Shown: positions 18,765-26,436, counted from the first letter of the stretch. The stretch is 39,133 nucleotides of DNA from an uncultured Oscillospiraceae bacterium (GCA_947632155.1 CANROF010000024.1:1-39133); one strand, 5' to 3'. The notes: a model not told the origin generated them from the sequence alone. Program-made: numbers and translations.

Positions 18765-20570
18765 ATGACCGATCAATCACGAATCCGCAATTTTTCCATC
18801 ATCGCCCATGTGGACCACGGCAAGTCCACGCTCTCCGACCGGCTCATCGAGCTCACCGGGGCCGTGCCCAGCCGGGAGATGCAGGACCAGCTCCTGGACA
18901 ACATGGACCTGGAGCGCGAGCACGGCATCACCATCAAGGCCCGGGCCATACGGCTTGATTACAAGGCCGCCGACGGGGAAGACTATGTCTTGAATCTCAT
19001 CGACACCCCGGGCCATGTGGACTTCGGGTATGAGGTCAGCAGGTCCCTGGCCGCCTGCGAGGGGGCCGTACTGGTGGTGGACGCCGCCCAGGGGGTGGAG
19101 GCCCAGACCCTGGCCAACACGTACCTGGCCCTGGAGCACGACCTGGACATCCTGCCCGTTATCAACAAGATCGACCTGCCCGCCGCGGACCCCCAGCGGG
19201 TCAAGGAGGAGATCGAGAACGTCATCGGCCTGGAGGCCCAGGACGCGCCGGAGATCTCCGCCAAGACGGGCCTCAACGTGCCCGCCGTCTTAGAGGCCAT
19301 CGTCCGGAAGATCCCCGCCCCCTCCGGGGACAGGGACGCGCCGCTGCGGGCCCTCATCTTCGACTCCCAGTACGACGCCTACCGGGGCGTGGTGGTGTAC
19401 GTGCGGCTCATGGACGGGCAGCTCCACACCGGGGACCGTATCCGCATGATGGCGTCGGGGGCGGAGTATGACGTCATCGAGTGCGGGCACCTCCTGCCCA
19501 AGAGCTACCGGCCCGAGGAGGGCCTTTACGCCGGGGAGGTGGGCTACCTCACCGCCTCCATCAAAAACGTCCGGGACACCGAGGTGGGCGACACCGTGAC
19601 GCTGGCCTCCGCCCCCGCCGCGGAGCCCCTGCCCGGATACCGCCCGGCCCGGCAGATGGTCTACTGCGGCATCTATACCGAGGACGGCAGCAAATTCCCG
19701 GACCTCCGGGACGCCCTGGAGAAGCTGCAGCTCAACGACGCCAGCCTCTCCTTTGAGCCGGAGACATCCGCGGCTTTGGGCTTTGGCTTCCGCTGCGGCT
19801 TTTTGGGGATGCTCCACATGGAGATCATCCAGGAGCGCCTGGAGCGGGAGTTCAACTTGGACCTCATCACAACGCTCCCCTCCGTCATCTACGAGGTCAC
19901 AAAGACCGACGGGTCTGTCGTGATGGTGGATAACCCCCACAACTACCCGGACCCCTCCGCCATTTTGGAGACGAAGGAGCCCTACGTGGCCGCCTCCATC
20001 ATCACGCCGCCGGAGTTCGTGGGCAACATCATGCCCATGTGCCAGGAGCGGCGGGGCGAGTACCGGGACATGCAGTATCTGGACACAAACCTGGCGGAGC
20101 TGCGGTATCTGATGCCCTTGGGGGAGATCATCTACGACTTTTTCGACACGCTGAAGGCCAAGACCCGGGGCTACGCGTCCCTGGACTACGAGTTTTCGGA
20201 GTACCGGCCCTCGGACCTTGTGAAGGTGGATATGCTCCTGAACGGCGACCAGGTGGACGCCCTCTCCTTCATCGCCCACCGGGACAAGGCGTATCCCAGG
20301 GCGCGGAAGCTCTGCGAGAAGCTGAAGGACAACATCCCCCGGCAGCTCTTCGAGGTGCCGGTCCAGGCGGCCATCGGCGGAAAGATCATCGCCCGGGAGA
20401 CGGTGAAGGCCCTCCGCAAGGACGTCCTTGCCAAGTGCTACGGCGGCGACATCACCCGCAAGAAGAAGCTTTTGGAGAAGCAAAAAGAGGGCAAAAAGAA
20501 AATGCGCCAGCTCGGGACCGTACAAATTCCCACAGAGGCGTTTATGGCGGTGCTCAAGTTAGACGAATAA
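18765..20570 (+). CDS. lepA: Elongation factor 4 (LepA) GTPase
   Basis: Ribosome-associated GTPase with roles in subunit biogenesis and, in vitro, back-translocation. The 601 residues include [35 protein letters not shown] and NKIDLP in the G domain, then the EF-G-like domains and the LepA-specific C-terminal domain ending [15 protein letters not shown] at 18765 is preceded by CAGGAGG. The last 69 bases (20502-20570) are repeated at 20698-20766 with only synonymous differences, and a structured RNA lies between the two copies. Confidence 0.97.
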   Translation: MTDQSRIRNFSIIAHVDHGKSTLSDRLIELTGAVPSREMQDQLLDNMDLEREHGITIKARAIRLDYKAADGEDYVLNLIDTPGHVDFGYEVSRSLAACEGAVLVVDAAQGVEAQTLANTYLALEHDLDILPVINKIDLPAADPQRVKEEIENVIGLEAQDAPEISAKTGLNVPAVLEAIVRKIPAPSGDRDAPLRALIFDSQYDAYRGVVVYVRLMDGQLHTGDRIRMMASGAEYDVIECGHLLPKSYRPEEGLYAGEVGYLTASIKNVRDTEVGDTVTLASAPAAEPLPGYRPARQMVYCGIYTEDGSKFPDLRDALEKLQLNDASLSFEPETSAALGFGFRCGFLGMLHMEIIQERLEREFNLDLITTLPSVIYEVTKTDGSVVMVDNPHNYPDPSAILETKEPYVAASIITPPEFVGNIMPMCQERRGEYRDMQYLDTNLAELRYLMPLGEIIYDFFDTLKAKTRGYASLDYEFSEYRPSDLVKVDMLLNGDQVDALSFIAHRDKAYPRARKLCEKLKDNIPRQLFEVPVQAAIGGKIIARETVKALRKDVLAKCYGGDITRKKKLLEKQKEGKKKMRQLGTVQIPTEAFMAVLKLDE

Positions 20571-20697
20571 CAGACGCGGCGCATTTTCTTTTGGGGCCCC
20601 CGCGCGATCCTTGATCGCGTGGGGAGAGGAGGAGCGATGCCCGCGCCTGAACCCGACCAACGGGAGGGTGAGGTAAAGCGGCATCAGCGACGACGAT
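20571..20697 (+). mobile_element. Insert between lepA and its displaced 3' end, with structured RNA copy B
   Basis: 127 bases lie between two copies of the lepA end. The left part (20578-20592, GGCGCATTTTCTTTT) is the exact reverse complement of 15 bases of lepA at 20494-20508. A long hairpin (CCCCGCGCGATC/GATCGCGTGGGG, 20598-20624) leads into the RNA core at 20621-20696. The core ends directly at the displaced lepA segment. No reading frame inside looks coding. Non-autonomous mobile RNA element is the favoured reading, by inference. Confidence 0.55.
20621..20696 (+). ncRNA. Structured RNA core, copy B
   Basis: It shares with 4670-4745 the blocks GGGGAGAGGAGGAGC, GCGCCTGA, CGACCAA, GGGAG, GAGGTAAAGCGG and AGCGACGACGA in order and at equal spacing. 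The helix arms differ in pairs: GATG (20636-20639) with CATC (20682-20685), and ACC (20651-20653) with GGT (20667-20669). Probably transcribed with lepA. Confidence 0.6.
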
Positions 20698-20766
20698 ATG
20701 CGCCAGTTGGGGACCGTACAAATTCCCACGGAGGCGTTTATGGCCGTCCTTAAATTGGACGAATAA
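20698..20766 (+). pseudogene. Displaced duplicate of the last 22 codons of lepA
   Basis: These 69 bases encode [14 protein letters not shown] then MAVLKLDE and a stop, identical in protein to the lepA C-terminus at 20502-20570. Seven codons differ, all synonymously (for example CTC/TTG, ACA/ACG, GTG/GTC, AAG/AAA). There is no ribosome site for it and it begins exactly where the RNA core ends. It is read as a gene end displaced by insertion of an element, or as one attachment half-site. Confidence 0.75.
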
Positions 20767-20784
20767 TAATATGGAGGTACTTTT

Positions 20785-21585
20785 ATGGGTGAACTTACCG
20801 GAAAGACAGTCATTATCACCGGCGGCGGCCGCGCGACGCTGAAGGACGGCTCCGCGGGCTCCATCGGCTACGGAATCGCCATCGCCTTCGCCAAGGAGGG
20901 GGCGAATTTGGTGATCACCGGGCGGAATGTAAAAAAGCTGACAGACGCCAAAGAGGAGCTGGAGCGGCTCTACGGCATCGAGGTCCTGCCCGTCCAGGCG
21001 GACATCAACGCCGGCGCCGACAACGAGGCCGCGGTCAGGCGCGTGGTGGAGGAGACGGCGGCCAAATTCGGGCACATCGACGCCCTCATCAACAACGCCC
21101 AGGCCAGCGCCTCCGGCGTGACGCTCCAGGACCACACCACCGAGCAGTTTGACCTGGCCATTTACTCCGGGCTCTACTCCGCCTTTTACTACATGAAGGC
21201 GTGCTACCCGTATCTCAAGGAGACGCGGGGCTCGGTCATCAACTTCGCCTCCGGCGCGGGGCTCTTCGGCAACTACGGCCAGTGCGCCTACGCCGCCGCC
21301 AAGGAGGGCATCCGGGGCCTCTCCCGCGTGGCCGCCACCGAGTGGGGCCGCGACGGCATCAACGTAAACGTCATCTGCCCCCTGGCCTGGACGGCCCAGC
21401 TTGAAAACTTCCAGGCCGCCTACCCCGAGGCCTTCAAGGCCAACGTCCACATGCCCCCCATGGGCCACTACGGCGACCCGGAGCGCGAGATCGGCCGCGT
21501 CTGCGTCCAACTCTGCACCCGGGATTTCAAGTACCTCTCCGGCGAGACGCTGACCCTGGAGGGCGGCATGGGATTAAGGCCGTAA
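20785..21585 (+). CDS. SDR family NAD(P)-dependent oxidoreductase
   Basis: 266 residues with a Rossmann fold. The catalytic YAAAK (Tyr-x3-Lys) lies near residue 170, after a Ser in INFASGAG, and NNAQ replaces the usual NNAG motif. The glycine-rich loop is longer than normal: TGGGRATLKDGSAGSIGYGI, reminiscent of the FabI-type SIxxGIA loop. The segment LVITGRN suggests the cofactor-binding end of beta-2. The C-terminus (LSGETLTLEGGMGLRP) is typical of SDR enzymes. ATGGAGG lies upstream of the ATG. Substrate is unknown. It follows the lepA duplicate by 18 bases and may share lepA transcription. Confidence 0.85.
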   Translation: MGELTGKTVIITGGGRATLKDGSAGSIGYGIAIAFAKEGANLVITGRNVKKLTDAKEELERLYGIEVLPVQADINAGADNEAAVRRVVEETAAKFGHIDALINNAQASASGVTLQDHTTEQFDLAIYSGLYSAFYYMKACYPYLKETRGSVINFASGAGLFGNYGQCAYAAAKEGIRGLSRVAATEWGRDGINVNVICPLAWTAQLENFQAAYPEAFKANVHMPPMGHYGDPEREIGRVCVQLCTRDFKYLSGETLTLEGGMGLRP

Positions 21586-21620
21586 AAAAATCAAACCGGG
21601 CGGGTTACAAACCCGCCCGG
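21584..21620 (-). terminator. Terminator for minus-strand transcripts (left arm of a large inverted repeat)
   Basis: A 10-bp stem CCGGGCGGGT/ACCCGCCCGG (21596-21605 with 21611-21620) is followed on the minus strand by TTTGATTTTTTT. It would end CBS-gene transcripts after they pass through the family C element. Confidence 0.75.
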
Positions 21621-21642
21621 TCAGTTTGTCAAAAAACTCAAT

Positions 21643-21783
21643 TTCAATATTTTTTCCAAGGACATGCGCCTTGGAAAAAATCCCTTTTGTCGCACAAGTG
21701 CCGCCTACGGCGGCGCGCAGGGCGACAGCAGGGAAGTTTTCGCTGAATTTCGCAAAATTCAGCGAAAATTTCCCGCACGTTCC
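21643..21783 (-). ncRNA. Structured 3' element, family C copy 2 (sense, downstream of the CBS gene)
   Basis: Read on the minus strand it has ACGTGCGG, a long hairpin (GGGAA-TTTTCGCTGAATT with its complement; plus-strand 21731-21774), CCCTGCTGT, a GCCGCC/GGCGGC hairpin, ACAAAAGGGATTTTT, a TTCCAAGG/CCTTGGAA hairpin and AAAAATATTGAA. Order and linkers match 16671-16822 while the stems are different sequences. Confidence 0.55.
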
Positions 21784-21825
21784 CCTTGTCGGAAAAGCCC
21801 GTCAGGGCTTTTTCGACAGGCTGAC

Positions 21826-21856
21826 CGGGCGGGTTACAAACCCGCCCGCTTTTTTT
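21826..21856 (+). terminator. Terminator for plus-strand transcripts (right arm of the inverted repeat)
   Basis: CGGGCGGGT/ACCCGCCCG (21826-21834 with 21840-21848) is followed by C and seven T residues. It is nearly the same hairpin as 21596-21620 and serves the SDR/lepA side. Confidence 0.8.
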
Positions 21857-22283
21857 ACCGGTCCCTTATGTTTGCGCTGATTCCCGTCAGGGCACGGCGG
21901 GCTTCGGCGTCGCAGACGTCCACGCGGGCCATGTCGCCCAGGGAAAGGATGCCCACTAATTTCCCGTTTTCCGTGACCGGCAGCCGGCGCACCTGGGCCG
22001 CGCCCATGAGCCGGGACGCCCTGGCGATGTCGTCCCCGGGGCTCACGGTGACGACGCTGCGGGTCATGATCTCGCCCACGCTGGTTTTTTCCGGGGAGGC
22101 GTCCGCCGCCACGCACCGTAAAACGATGTCCCGGTCCGTCACCACCCCCCGCAGCTCCCCGTTGGGGCCCCGCACGGGCAGGGACCCCACGTTTCCGCGC
22201 GCCAGGAGCCGCGCCGCCAGGGCCACGGATTCATTCTGGGCCACGGTCACCACCGACGAATTCATAAGCTCAGATACCTTCAT
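21855..22283 (-). CDS. Tandem CBS-domain protein
   Basis: 142 residues that are essentially two CBS domains. Domain 1 begins KVSELMNSSVVTVAQNESVA and ends GVVTDRDIVLRCV; domain 2 begins SVGEIMTRSVVTVSPGDDIA and ends LVGILSLGDMARV. Paired CBS domains bind adenine nucleotides and usually sense energy state. The GEIMTRS/VTDRDI pattern is that of stand-alone stress-type CBS proteins. The ATG at 22283 has GGGAGGG upstream. The partner is not visible; it is divergent from tadA. Confidence 0.88.
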   Translation of the reverse strand: MKVSELMNSSVVTVAQNESVALAARLLARGNVGSLPVRGPNGELRGVVTDRDIVLRCVAADASPEKTSVGEIMTRSVVTVSPGDDIARASRLMGAAQVRRLPVTENGKLVGILSLGDMARVDVCDAEARRALTGISANIRDR

Positions 22284-22345
22284 ATGCAGCCCTCCCGGTG
22301 TTTTGTCTCTATTGTTGCCGGAAGCGGGGAAAAATATACCCGGTC

Positions 22346-22374
22346 TTGCCAAAAGGGCAAAGAAATGGTATCAT
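22346..22374 (+). promoter_or_regulatory. sigma-A promoter of tadA
   Basis: TTGCCA (22346-22351) and TATCAT (22369-22374) are 17 bases apart, 20 bases before the tadA ATG. Confidence 0.65.
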
Positions 22375-22394
22375 GCAAAAAAGGGGGCGGTGAA

Positions 22395-22838
22395 ATGACC
22401 GGGGAAGCGTATATGGAGGCGGCCCTGGAGCTGGCCAGGGAGGCCGCGGCGGCCGGGGAGACGCCGGTAGGGGCGGTGGTGGTGGACGGCGCCGGGAATA
22501 TCGTGGGCCGGGGCCGCAACCGCACGGAGGAAAAAGACGCCACGGCCCACGCGGAGCTGGAGGCCATCCGGGACGCCTCAAAAAATATGGGCGGCTGGAG
22601 GCTTGACGGCTGCGCCCTTTACGTCACCATGGAGCCCTGCCCCATGTGCGCCGGCGCGGCGTACAACGCCCGCCTCTCCGCCGTCTATTACGGCGCGAGG
22701 GACCCCCGTGCGGGGGCGTGCGGGGGCCTTTTCAACCTCTTTATGGAGCCGCTGGACCGGAGGGTCCGGGTCTACGGCGGCATTTTGGAGCCGGATTGCC
22801 GGGAGGTGCTGGCGGCGTTTTTCGCCACCAGGCGGTGA
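22395..22838 (+). CDS. tadA: tRNA-specific adenosine-34 deaminase
   Basis: Converts A34 to inosine in tRNA-Arg(ACG). 147 residues. Zinc/catalytic residues are His52-Ala-Glu54 (AHAELEAI) and Cys82/Cys85 (PCPMCAGA). The later segment YYGARDPRAGACGGLFNL is the TadA-specific loop and distinguishes it from cytidine and guanine deaminases. The ATG at 22395 has GGGGGCGG upstream. Monocistronic by appearance. Confidence 0.92.
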   Translation: MTGEAYMEAALELAREAAAAGETPVGAVVVDGAGNIVGRGRNRTEEKDATAHAELEAIRDASKNMGGWRLDGCALYVTMEPCPMCAGAAYNARLSAVYYGARDPRAGACGGLFNLFMEPLDRRVRVYGGILEPDCREVLAAFFATRR

Positions 22839-22849
22839 GCGCCGCGGGC

Positions 22850-23014
22850 TCATCTCGGAAAGCGCACCTGCCGGAGCAGGTCCGTCACCCCCCGGGCGGC
22901 CAGACCGTAGCGGGAGATGAGCTCCCGGACGATGCGCCTCAGCGCGTCCTTGTCCCCGGCGCCGTTGGCGGTCCGGATGGCGGCTGAAAACCGCCGCCGC
23001 TCCTCATCAGTCAT
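22850..23014 (-). CDS. 54-residue hypothetical protein, divergent from a small XRE repressor
   Basis: A short, highly charged reading frame: MTDEERRRFSAAIRTANGAG to TDLLRQVRFPR. No family was recognised. It is supported by an excellent promoter (TTGACA-17-TATAAT, minus strand 23068-23096) and a modest ribosome site (GGGGA). Predicted to be mostly helical. The promoter overlaps AACAA/TTGTT palindromes that probably bind the adjacent XRE protein. Confidence 0.55.
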   Translation of the reverse strand: MTDEERRRFSAAIRTANGAGDKDALRRIVRELISRYGLAARGVTDLLRQVRFPR

Positions 23015-23067
23015 TCCCCGCCGCTCCGTTCGCCCTCACTCCCGTCTGTCCAACGCCGGACCGGAAG

Positions 23068-23120
23068 ATTATATAACAATTTGTTTTATATGTCAATATA
23101 ACAAAATGTTTTGTCTATAC
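23068..23120. promoter_or_regulatory. Divergent promoter/operator with paired palindromes
   Basis: Minus strand: TTGACA (23091-23096), 17 bases, TATAAT (23068-23073). Within and beside it are the AT-rich palindromes AACAATTTGTT (23075-23085) and ACAAAATGTTTTGT (23101-23114). Such spaced dyads are typical repressor operators. The plus-strand promoter for the XRE gene must lie in the same 60 bases, but no single -35/-10 pair stands out. Confidence 0.6.
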
Positions 23121-23164
23121 TTTCTTTATACGCCATATACGCCATTCCGGGGGAGGGGCTTAGA

Positions 23165-23377
23165 TTGTATAGACGAATCCGGGATCTCCGGGAGGACGCG
23201 GACCTTCTGCAAAAGGACCTGGCGGGGTATCTGGGCTGTACCCAGGTGAACTACTCCCACTACGAGCTTGGCAAGCGCGACATCCCCACGGACGTGCTCA
23301 TTAAGCTCGCGAGGTTCTACCGCACCAGCGCCGACTACATCCTGGGCCTGACAGACCGACGGGAGCCGTACCCATGA
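23165..23377 (+). CDS. Small XRE-family repressor-like protein
   Basis: 70 residues consisting of a Cro/C1 helix-turn-helix: LREDADLLQKDLAGYLGCTQ then VNYSHYELGKRDIPTDVLI and ARFYRTSADYILGLTDR. The start is TTG with GGGGGAGGGG upstream; this gives the expected RIRDLRED N-terminus. It probably autoregulates through the palindromes in the divergent promoter region. Confidence 0.8.
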   Translation: MYRRIRDLREDADLLQKDLAGYLGCTQVNYSHYELGKRDIPTDVLIKLARFYRTSADYILGLTDRREPYP

Positions 23378-23379
23378 GC

Positions 23380-23451
23380 GAACAAGCCCCGGAGGCGATG
23401 TGCCTCCGGGGCTTGTTCGACAGGCTGAAAGGGCCGCCGGAGAGGCGGCCC
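23380..23451. terminator. Two tandem hairpins between convergent XRE and thrS genes
   Basis: The first is a perfect 17-bp stem (23380-23396 with 23402-23418). The second is GGGCCGCC/GGCGGCCC (23431-23438 with 23444-23451). They are joined by GACAGGCTGA, a linker also present at 21815-21824 before the other terminator. Confidence 0.6.
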
Positions 23452-23484
23452 TTGGGGGAATGGGGAAAAGCGTCTTAGGGCTGA

Positions 23485-25242
23485 TTAGAGCAGATTCTCC
23501 CGCGACCTGGTTTTGACCTCCTCTAAGAGCTTCTGGGTGAAGTCCTGGAAGGGCATGGCGCCTTTGTCGCCGGTGAGGGTGCGGACGGCGACTTCGCCGG
23601 TCTGGGCCTCCTTGTCGCCGGCGACTAAGAGGTAGGGAATCTTCTGGGCGCGGGCCTCCACGATCTTTTTGCCCAGCTTCTCGTTGCGCAGGTCCGTCTC
23701 GGCCCGGATGCCCATGGCGTCCAGCTTCGCCGCCAGATTCTTTGCGTAATCGTTGGTGCGGTCGGTGATGGTGAGGACCCGGACCTGGACGGGGGCCAGC
23801 CAGGTGGGGAAGGCCCCGGCGAAGTGCTCGGTGATGACGCCGATGAAGCGCTCGATGGAGCCCAGCACCACCCGGTGAATCATGACGGGGCGGTGCTTCT
23901 GGCCGTCCTCGCCGGTGTACTCCAGCTCAAAGCGCTCGGGGAGCTGGCTGTCCAACTGTATGGTGCCGCACTGCCACGTGCGCCCCAGGGAATCGGCCAG
24001 GTGGAAGTCCAGCTTGGGCCCGTAGAAGGCGCCGTCGCCCTCGTTGACGGTGAAGGTCTTGCCCATGGCGGTGATGGCGGCCTTCAGAATCTCCTGGTTG
24101 CGCTCCCACTCCTCCACGGAGCCGATGTGGTCCTCCGGCATGGTGGAGAGCTCGATCTCATAGGAGAGGCCGAAGACGGAGTAGACCTCGTCAAAGAGCC
24201 GCACCGTCTCCTGGATGACGTCCTGCATCTGCTCCCGGGTCATGAAGACGTGGGCGTCGTCCTGGGTGAAGCAGCGGACCCGGAAAAGGCCGTGGAGCGC
24301 GCCGGAGAGCTCGTGGCGGTGGACCAGGCCCAGCTCGCCCACCCGCAGGGGCAGATCCCGGTAGGAGTGGGGCTCGGACTTATACACCAGCATCCCGCCG
24401 GGGCAGTTCATGGGCTTGATGGCGTAGTCCTCGTCGTCGATGACGGTGGTGTACATGTTCTGCTTGTAGTGGTCCCAGTGGCCGGAGCGCTCCCACAGCT
24501 TGCGGTTTAAGATGATGGGGGTGGAGATCTCCACATAGCCGTACTTCTTGTGGACCTCCCGCCAGTACTCCAAAAGGGTGTTGCGCAGCACCATGCCCTT
24601 GGGGAGGAAGAACGGGAAGCCGGGGCCCTCGTCCCGGAGCATGAAAAGCCCCAGCTCTTTTCCCAGCTTCCGGTGGTCCCGGCGCTTGGCCTCCTCGATG
24701 CGGGTGAGGTAAGCGTCCAGGTCCTCCTTTTTGGGGAAGGCCACGCCGTAGATGCGCTGCAAAGTCTCGCGGTTGGAGTCGCCCCGCCAGTAGGCGGCGT
24801 TGCAGGCGGTGAGCTTTAAGGCGTTGCCCTTGACCCGGCCGGTGGAGTCGAGATGGGGCCCGGCGCAAAGGTCCGTGAACTCCCCCTGCTTATAAAAGCT
24901 GATGACGGCGTCGGCGGGCAGGTCGTTTATGAGCTCCACCTTGAAGGGCTCGCCGGCCATGAGCTTCAGAGCCTCCTCCCGGGGCAGCTCGAAGCGCTCG
25001 ATTTTTAATTTCTCCTTGCAGATCTTCCGCATCTCCGCCTCAATTTGCTCCAAGTGCTCTGGGGTGAAGGCGAAGGGGGCGGAGAGGTCGTAGTACCAGC
25101 CCTCGTCGATGGCGGGGCCGATGGCCAGCTTCACCTCCGGCCAGAGGCGCTTCACGGCCTGGGCCATGATGTGGGAGCAGGAGTGCCAGTAGGTGTGGCG
25201 GTACTCGGGGTTTTCAAAGGTGTACAGGTTTTCTTCGGACAT
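23485..25242 (-). CDS. thrS: Threonyl-tRNA synthetase, short form without TGS domain
   Basis: Class II synthetase charging tRNA-Thr. The 585 residues start directly with the N2 editing domain (HSCSHIMAQAVKRLWPEVKL, His pair near residues 20-24; CAGPHLDSTGRVK). The catalytic core follows with YVEISTPIILNRKLW, KPMNCPGG and the arginine-bearing VGELGLVHRHELSGALHGL and RVRCFTQDDAHVF, then the anticodon-binding domain. Usual bacterial ThrRS is about 640 residues; the missing N-terminal 60 are the TGS domain. The ATG at 25242 has AAAGGAG upstream. A T-box leader precedes it. Confidence 0.95.
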   Translation of the reverse strand: MSEENLYTFENPEYRHTYWHSCSHIMAQAVKRLWPEVKLAIGPAIDEGWYYDLSAPFAFTPEHLEQIEAEMRKICKEKLKIERFELPREEALKLMAGEPFKVELINDLPADAVISFYKQGEFTDLCAGPHLDSTGRVKGNALKLTACNAAYWRGDSNRETLQRIYGVAFPKKEDLDAYLTRIEEAKRRDHRKLGKELGLFMLRDEGPGFPFFLPKGMVLRNTLLEYWREVHKKYGYVEISTPIILNRKLWERSGHWDHYKQNMYTTVIDDEDYAIKPMNCPGGMLVYKSEPHSYRDLPLRVGELGLVHRHELSGALHGLFRVRCFTQDDAHVFMTREQMQDVIQETVRLFDEVYSVFGLSYEIELSTMPEDHIGSVEEWERNQEILKAAITAMGKTFTVNEGDGAFYGPKLDFHLADSLGRTWQCGTIQLDSQLPERFELEYTGEDGQKHRPVMIHRVVLGSIERFIGVITEHFAGAFPTWLAPVQVRVLTITDRTNDYAKNLAAKLDAMGIRAETDLRNEKLGKKIVEARAQKIPYLLVAGDKEAQTGEVAVRTLTGDKGAMPFQDFTQKLLEEVKTRSRENLL

Positions 25243-25269
25243 AAAAACAGCTCCTTTCCGATGTCGGGG

Positions 25270-25503
25270 CAAATAAAAATCCACCCCTGAAATTCTCAGG
25301 GGTGAAGATAACTCCACGGTTCCACCCTGTTTACGGATAGGTTGCCCTGTCCGTCGCTTTCCATGCGCTTTAACGGGCGCACCCGTCCCGGTCCTCCCGG
25401 GCGGCTCCGGAGCGGTCTACCCGCGGTCTTCCCGGCGCGCTCACACCGTCTGCGCGCCTCTCTGAGGGGCCTTACGCGGCTCGTTCTCCATCCTTGCCGA
25501 TTT
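25270..25503 (-). promoter_or_regulatory. T-box riboswitch of thrS
   Basis: On the minus strand the T-box sequence AGGGTGGAACCGTGGAG (25312-25328) is followed by a terminator hairpin CACCCCTGA/TCAGGGGTG (25282-25304) and a T-rich run. The T-box bases would pair with uncharged tRNA-Thr to form the antiterminator. Upstream are GC-rich stem I/II/III-like structures to about 25503. The specifier codon was not assigned with certainty. Confidence 0.9.
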
Positions 25504-25509
25504 GAAAAA

Positions 25510-25538
25510 AGTTTATCACCGCGTCACGGCGTTGTCAA
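25510..25538 (-). promoter_or_regulatory. sigma-A promoter of the T-box/thrS transcript
   Basis: Minus strand TTGACA (25533-25538), 17 bases, TAAACT (25510-25515). Confidence 0.75.
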
Positions 25539-25559
25539 GAGGCGAAATCACAAAATTCC

Positions 25560-26402
25560 TCACACCGACAGCTTGCCCATGAAATACGCCCCCGCGGCGC
25601 CTAAGAGAGCCAGCCCCAGGCCCGCCAGAGCGGACCAGGAGAGGGAGAGGCCGGGGAAGATGAGGGCGGCGGAGACGATGAGAAAGCCCAGCACGGCGTA
25701 ATACGCCCAGCCGTGGAAGCGGTCGAAGAACCACCGGGCGGCCTTCACCGTCAGGATGAAGAAGCCCCCGGCGCCGGCGCACACGAAGAGGATGCTCCAG
25801 ACGTCCACATTGGCGAAAGCGTCCATCATGGCCCGGTACCAGCCCATGTACATGAGGATGAAGGAGGTGGAAACACCGGGCACCACCGTGCCCACGGAGA
25901 CGATGGCGCCGGAGACGGCGGCCATAAGGGGCGTGAGGGACCGGACCTCCGGGACCTGCCCCTCCTCCTGTTCCAGCAGGAGCAGCAGCATCGCCAGGGC
26001 CGCGCCCAGGACGGTGGCCAAAAGGTAGCGCTTTTTAAAGCCCCTCTCGTTGGCCTCCTTGATGAAGGAGGGGACGCCTCCCGCCACGAGGCCGATGAAG
26101 AGCCATATGACCTCCTCATACCAGCGGTCCATGACATTTTTCAGCGCCACGGCCCCCAGGAAAAATCCCAGCGCCGCCCCCAGGCCGATGGGGAGGAGGA
26201 AGATGAAATTCTTTTTCGGGGCCTTGAAAAACCCGGCTATGGCGTCGATCATGGGGACGTAGAGCCCCAGGCTCACCGCCATGACGCCGCCGGACACGCC
26301 GGGAAGTATCCCGCCGATGCCGATGACCGCCCCCACCAGCATGTGCAGCAGGAACGTGGAGCGCGGCGTCAGCTCCCTGTGAAATTTATGCTCGTCTGAC
26401 AT
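25560..26402 (-). CDS. DUF368 family membrane protein (PopT-like undecaprenyl-phosphate translocase)
   Basis: 280 residues with about eight hydrophobic helices. The family signature GGILPGVSGGVMAVSLGLY lies near residue 30, and a second pseudo-repeat SVGTVVPGVSTSFILMYMG lies in the C-terminal half, as expected for the inverted-repeat DUF368 fold. DUF368 proteins such as PopT recycle the lipid carrier undecaprenyl phosphate across the membrane. The ATG at 26402 has AGAAGGG at good spacing; nearer upstream ATGs lack it. Own promoter at 26437-26465. Confidence 0.88.
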   Translation of the reverse strand: MSDEHKFHRELTPRSTFLLHMLVGAVIGIGGILPGVSGGVMAVSLGLYVPMIDAIAGFFKAPKKNFIFLLPIGLGAALGFFLGAVALKNVMDRWYEEVIWLFIGLVAGGVPSFIKEANERGFKKRYLLATVLGAALAMLLLLLEQEEGQVPEVRSLTPLMAAVSGAIVSVGTVVPGVSTSFILMYMGWYRAMMDAFANVDVWSILFVCAGAGGFFILTVKAARWFFDRFHGWAYYAVLGFLIVSAALIFPGLSLSWSALAGLGLALLGAAGAYFMGKLSV

Positions 26403-26436
26403 GGACATACCCTTCTCATGATTTTTCGACATCCGA

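Noticed and set aside
23407-23451. Rho-independent terminator with classical T-run after the small XRE gene
   Set aside because: The hairpins are strong but no T-run follows, so they are listed only as tandem hairpins.
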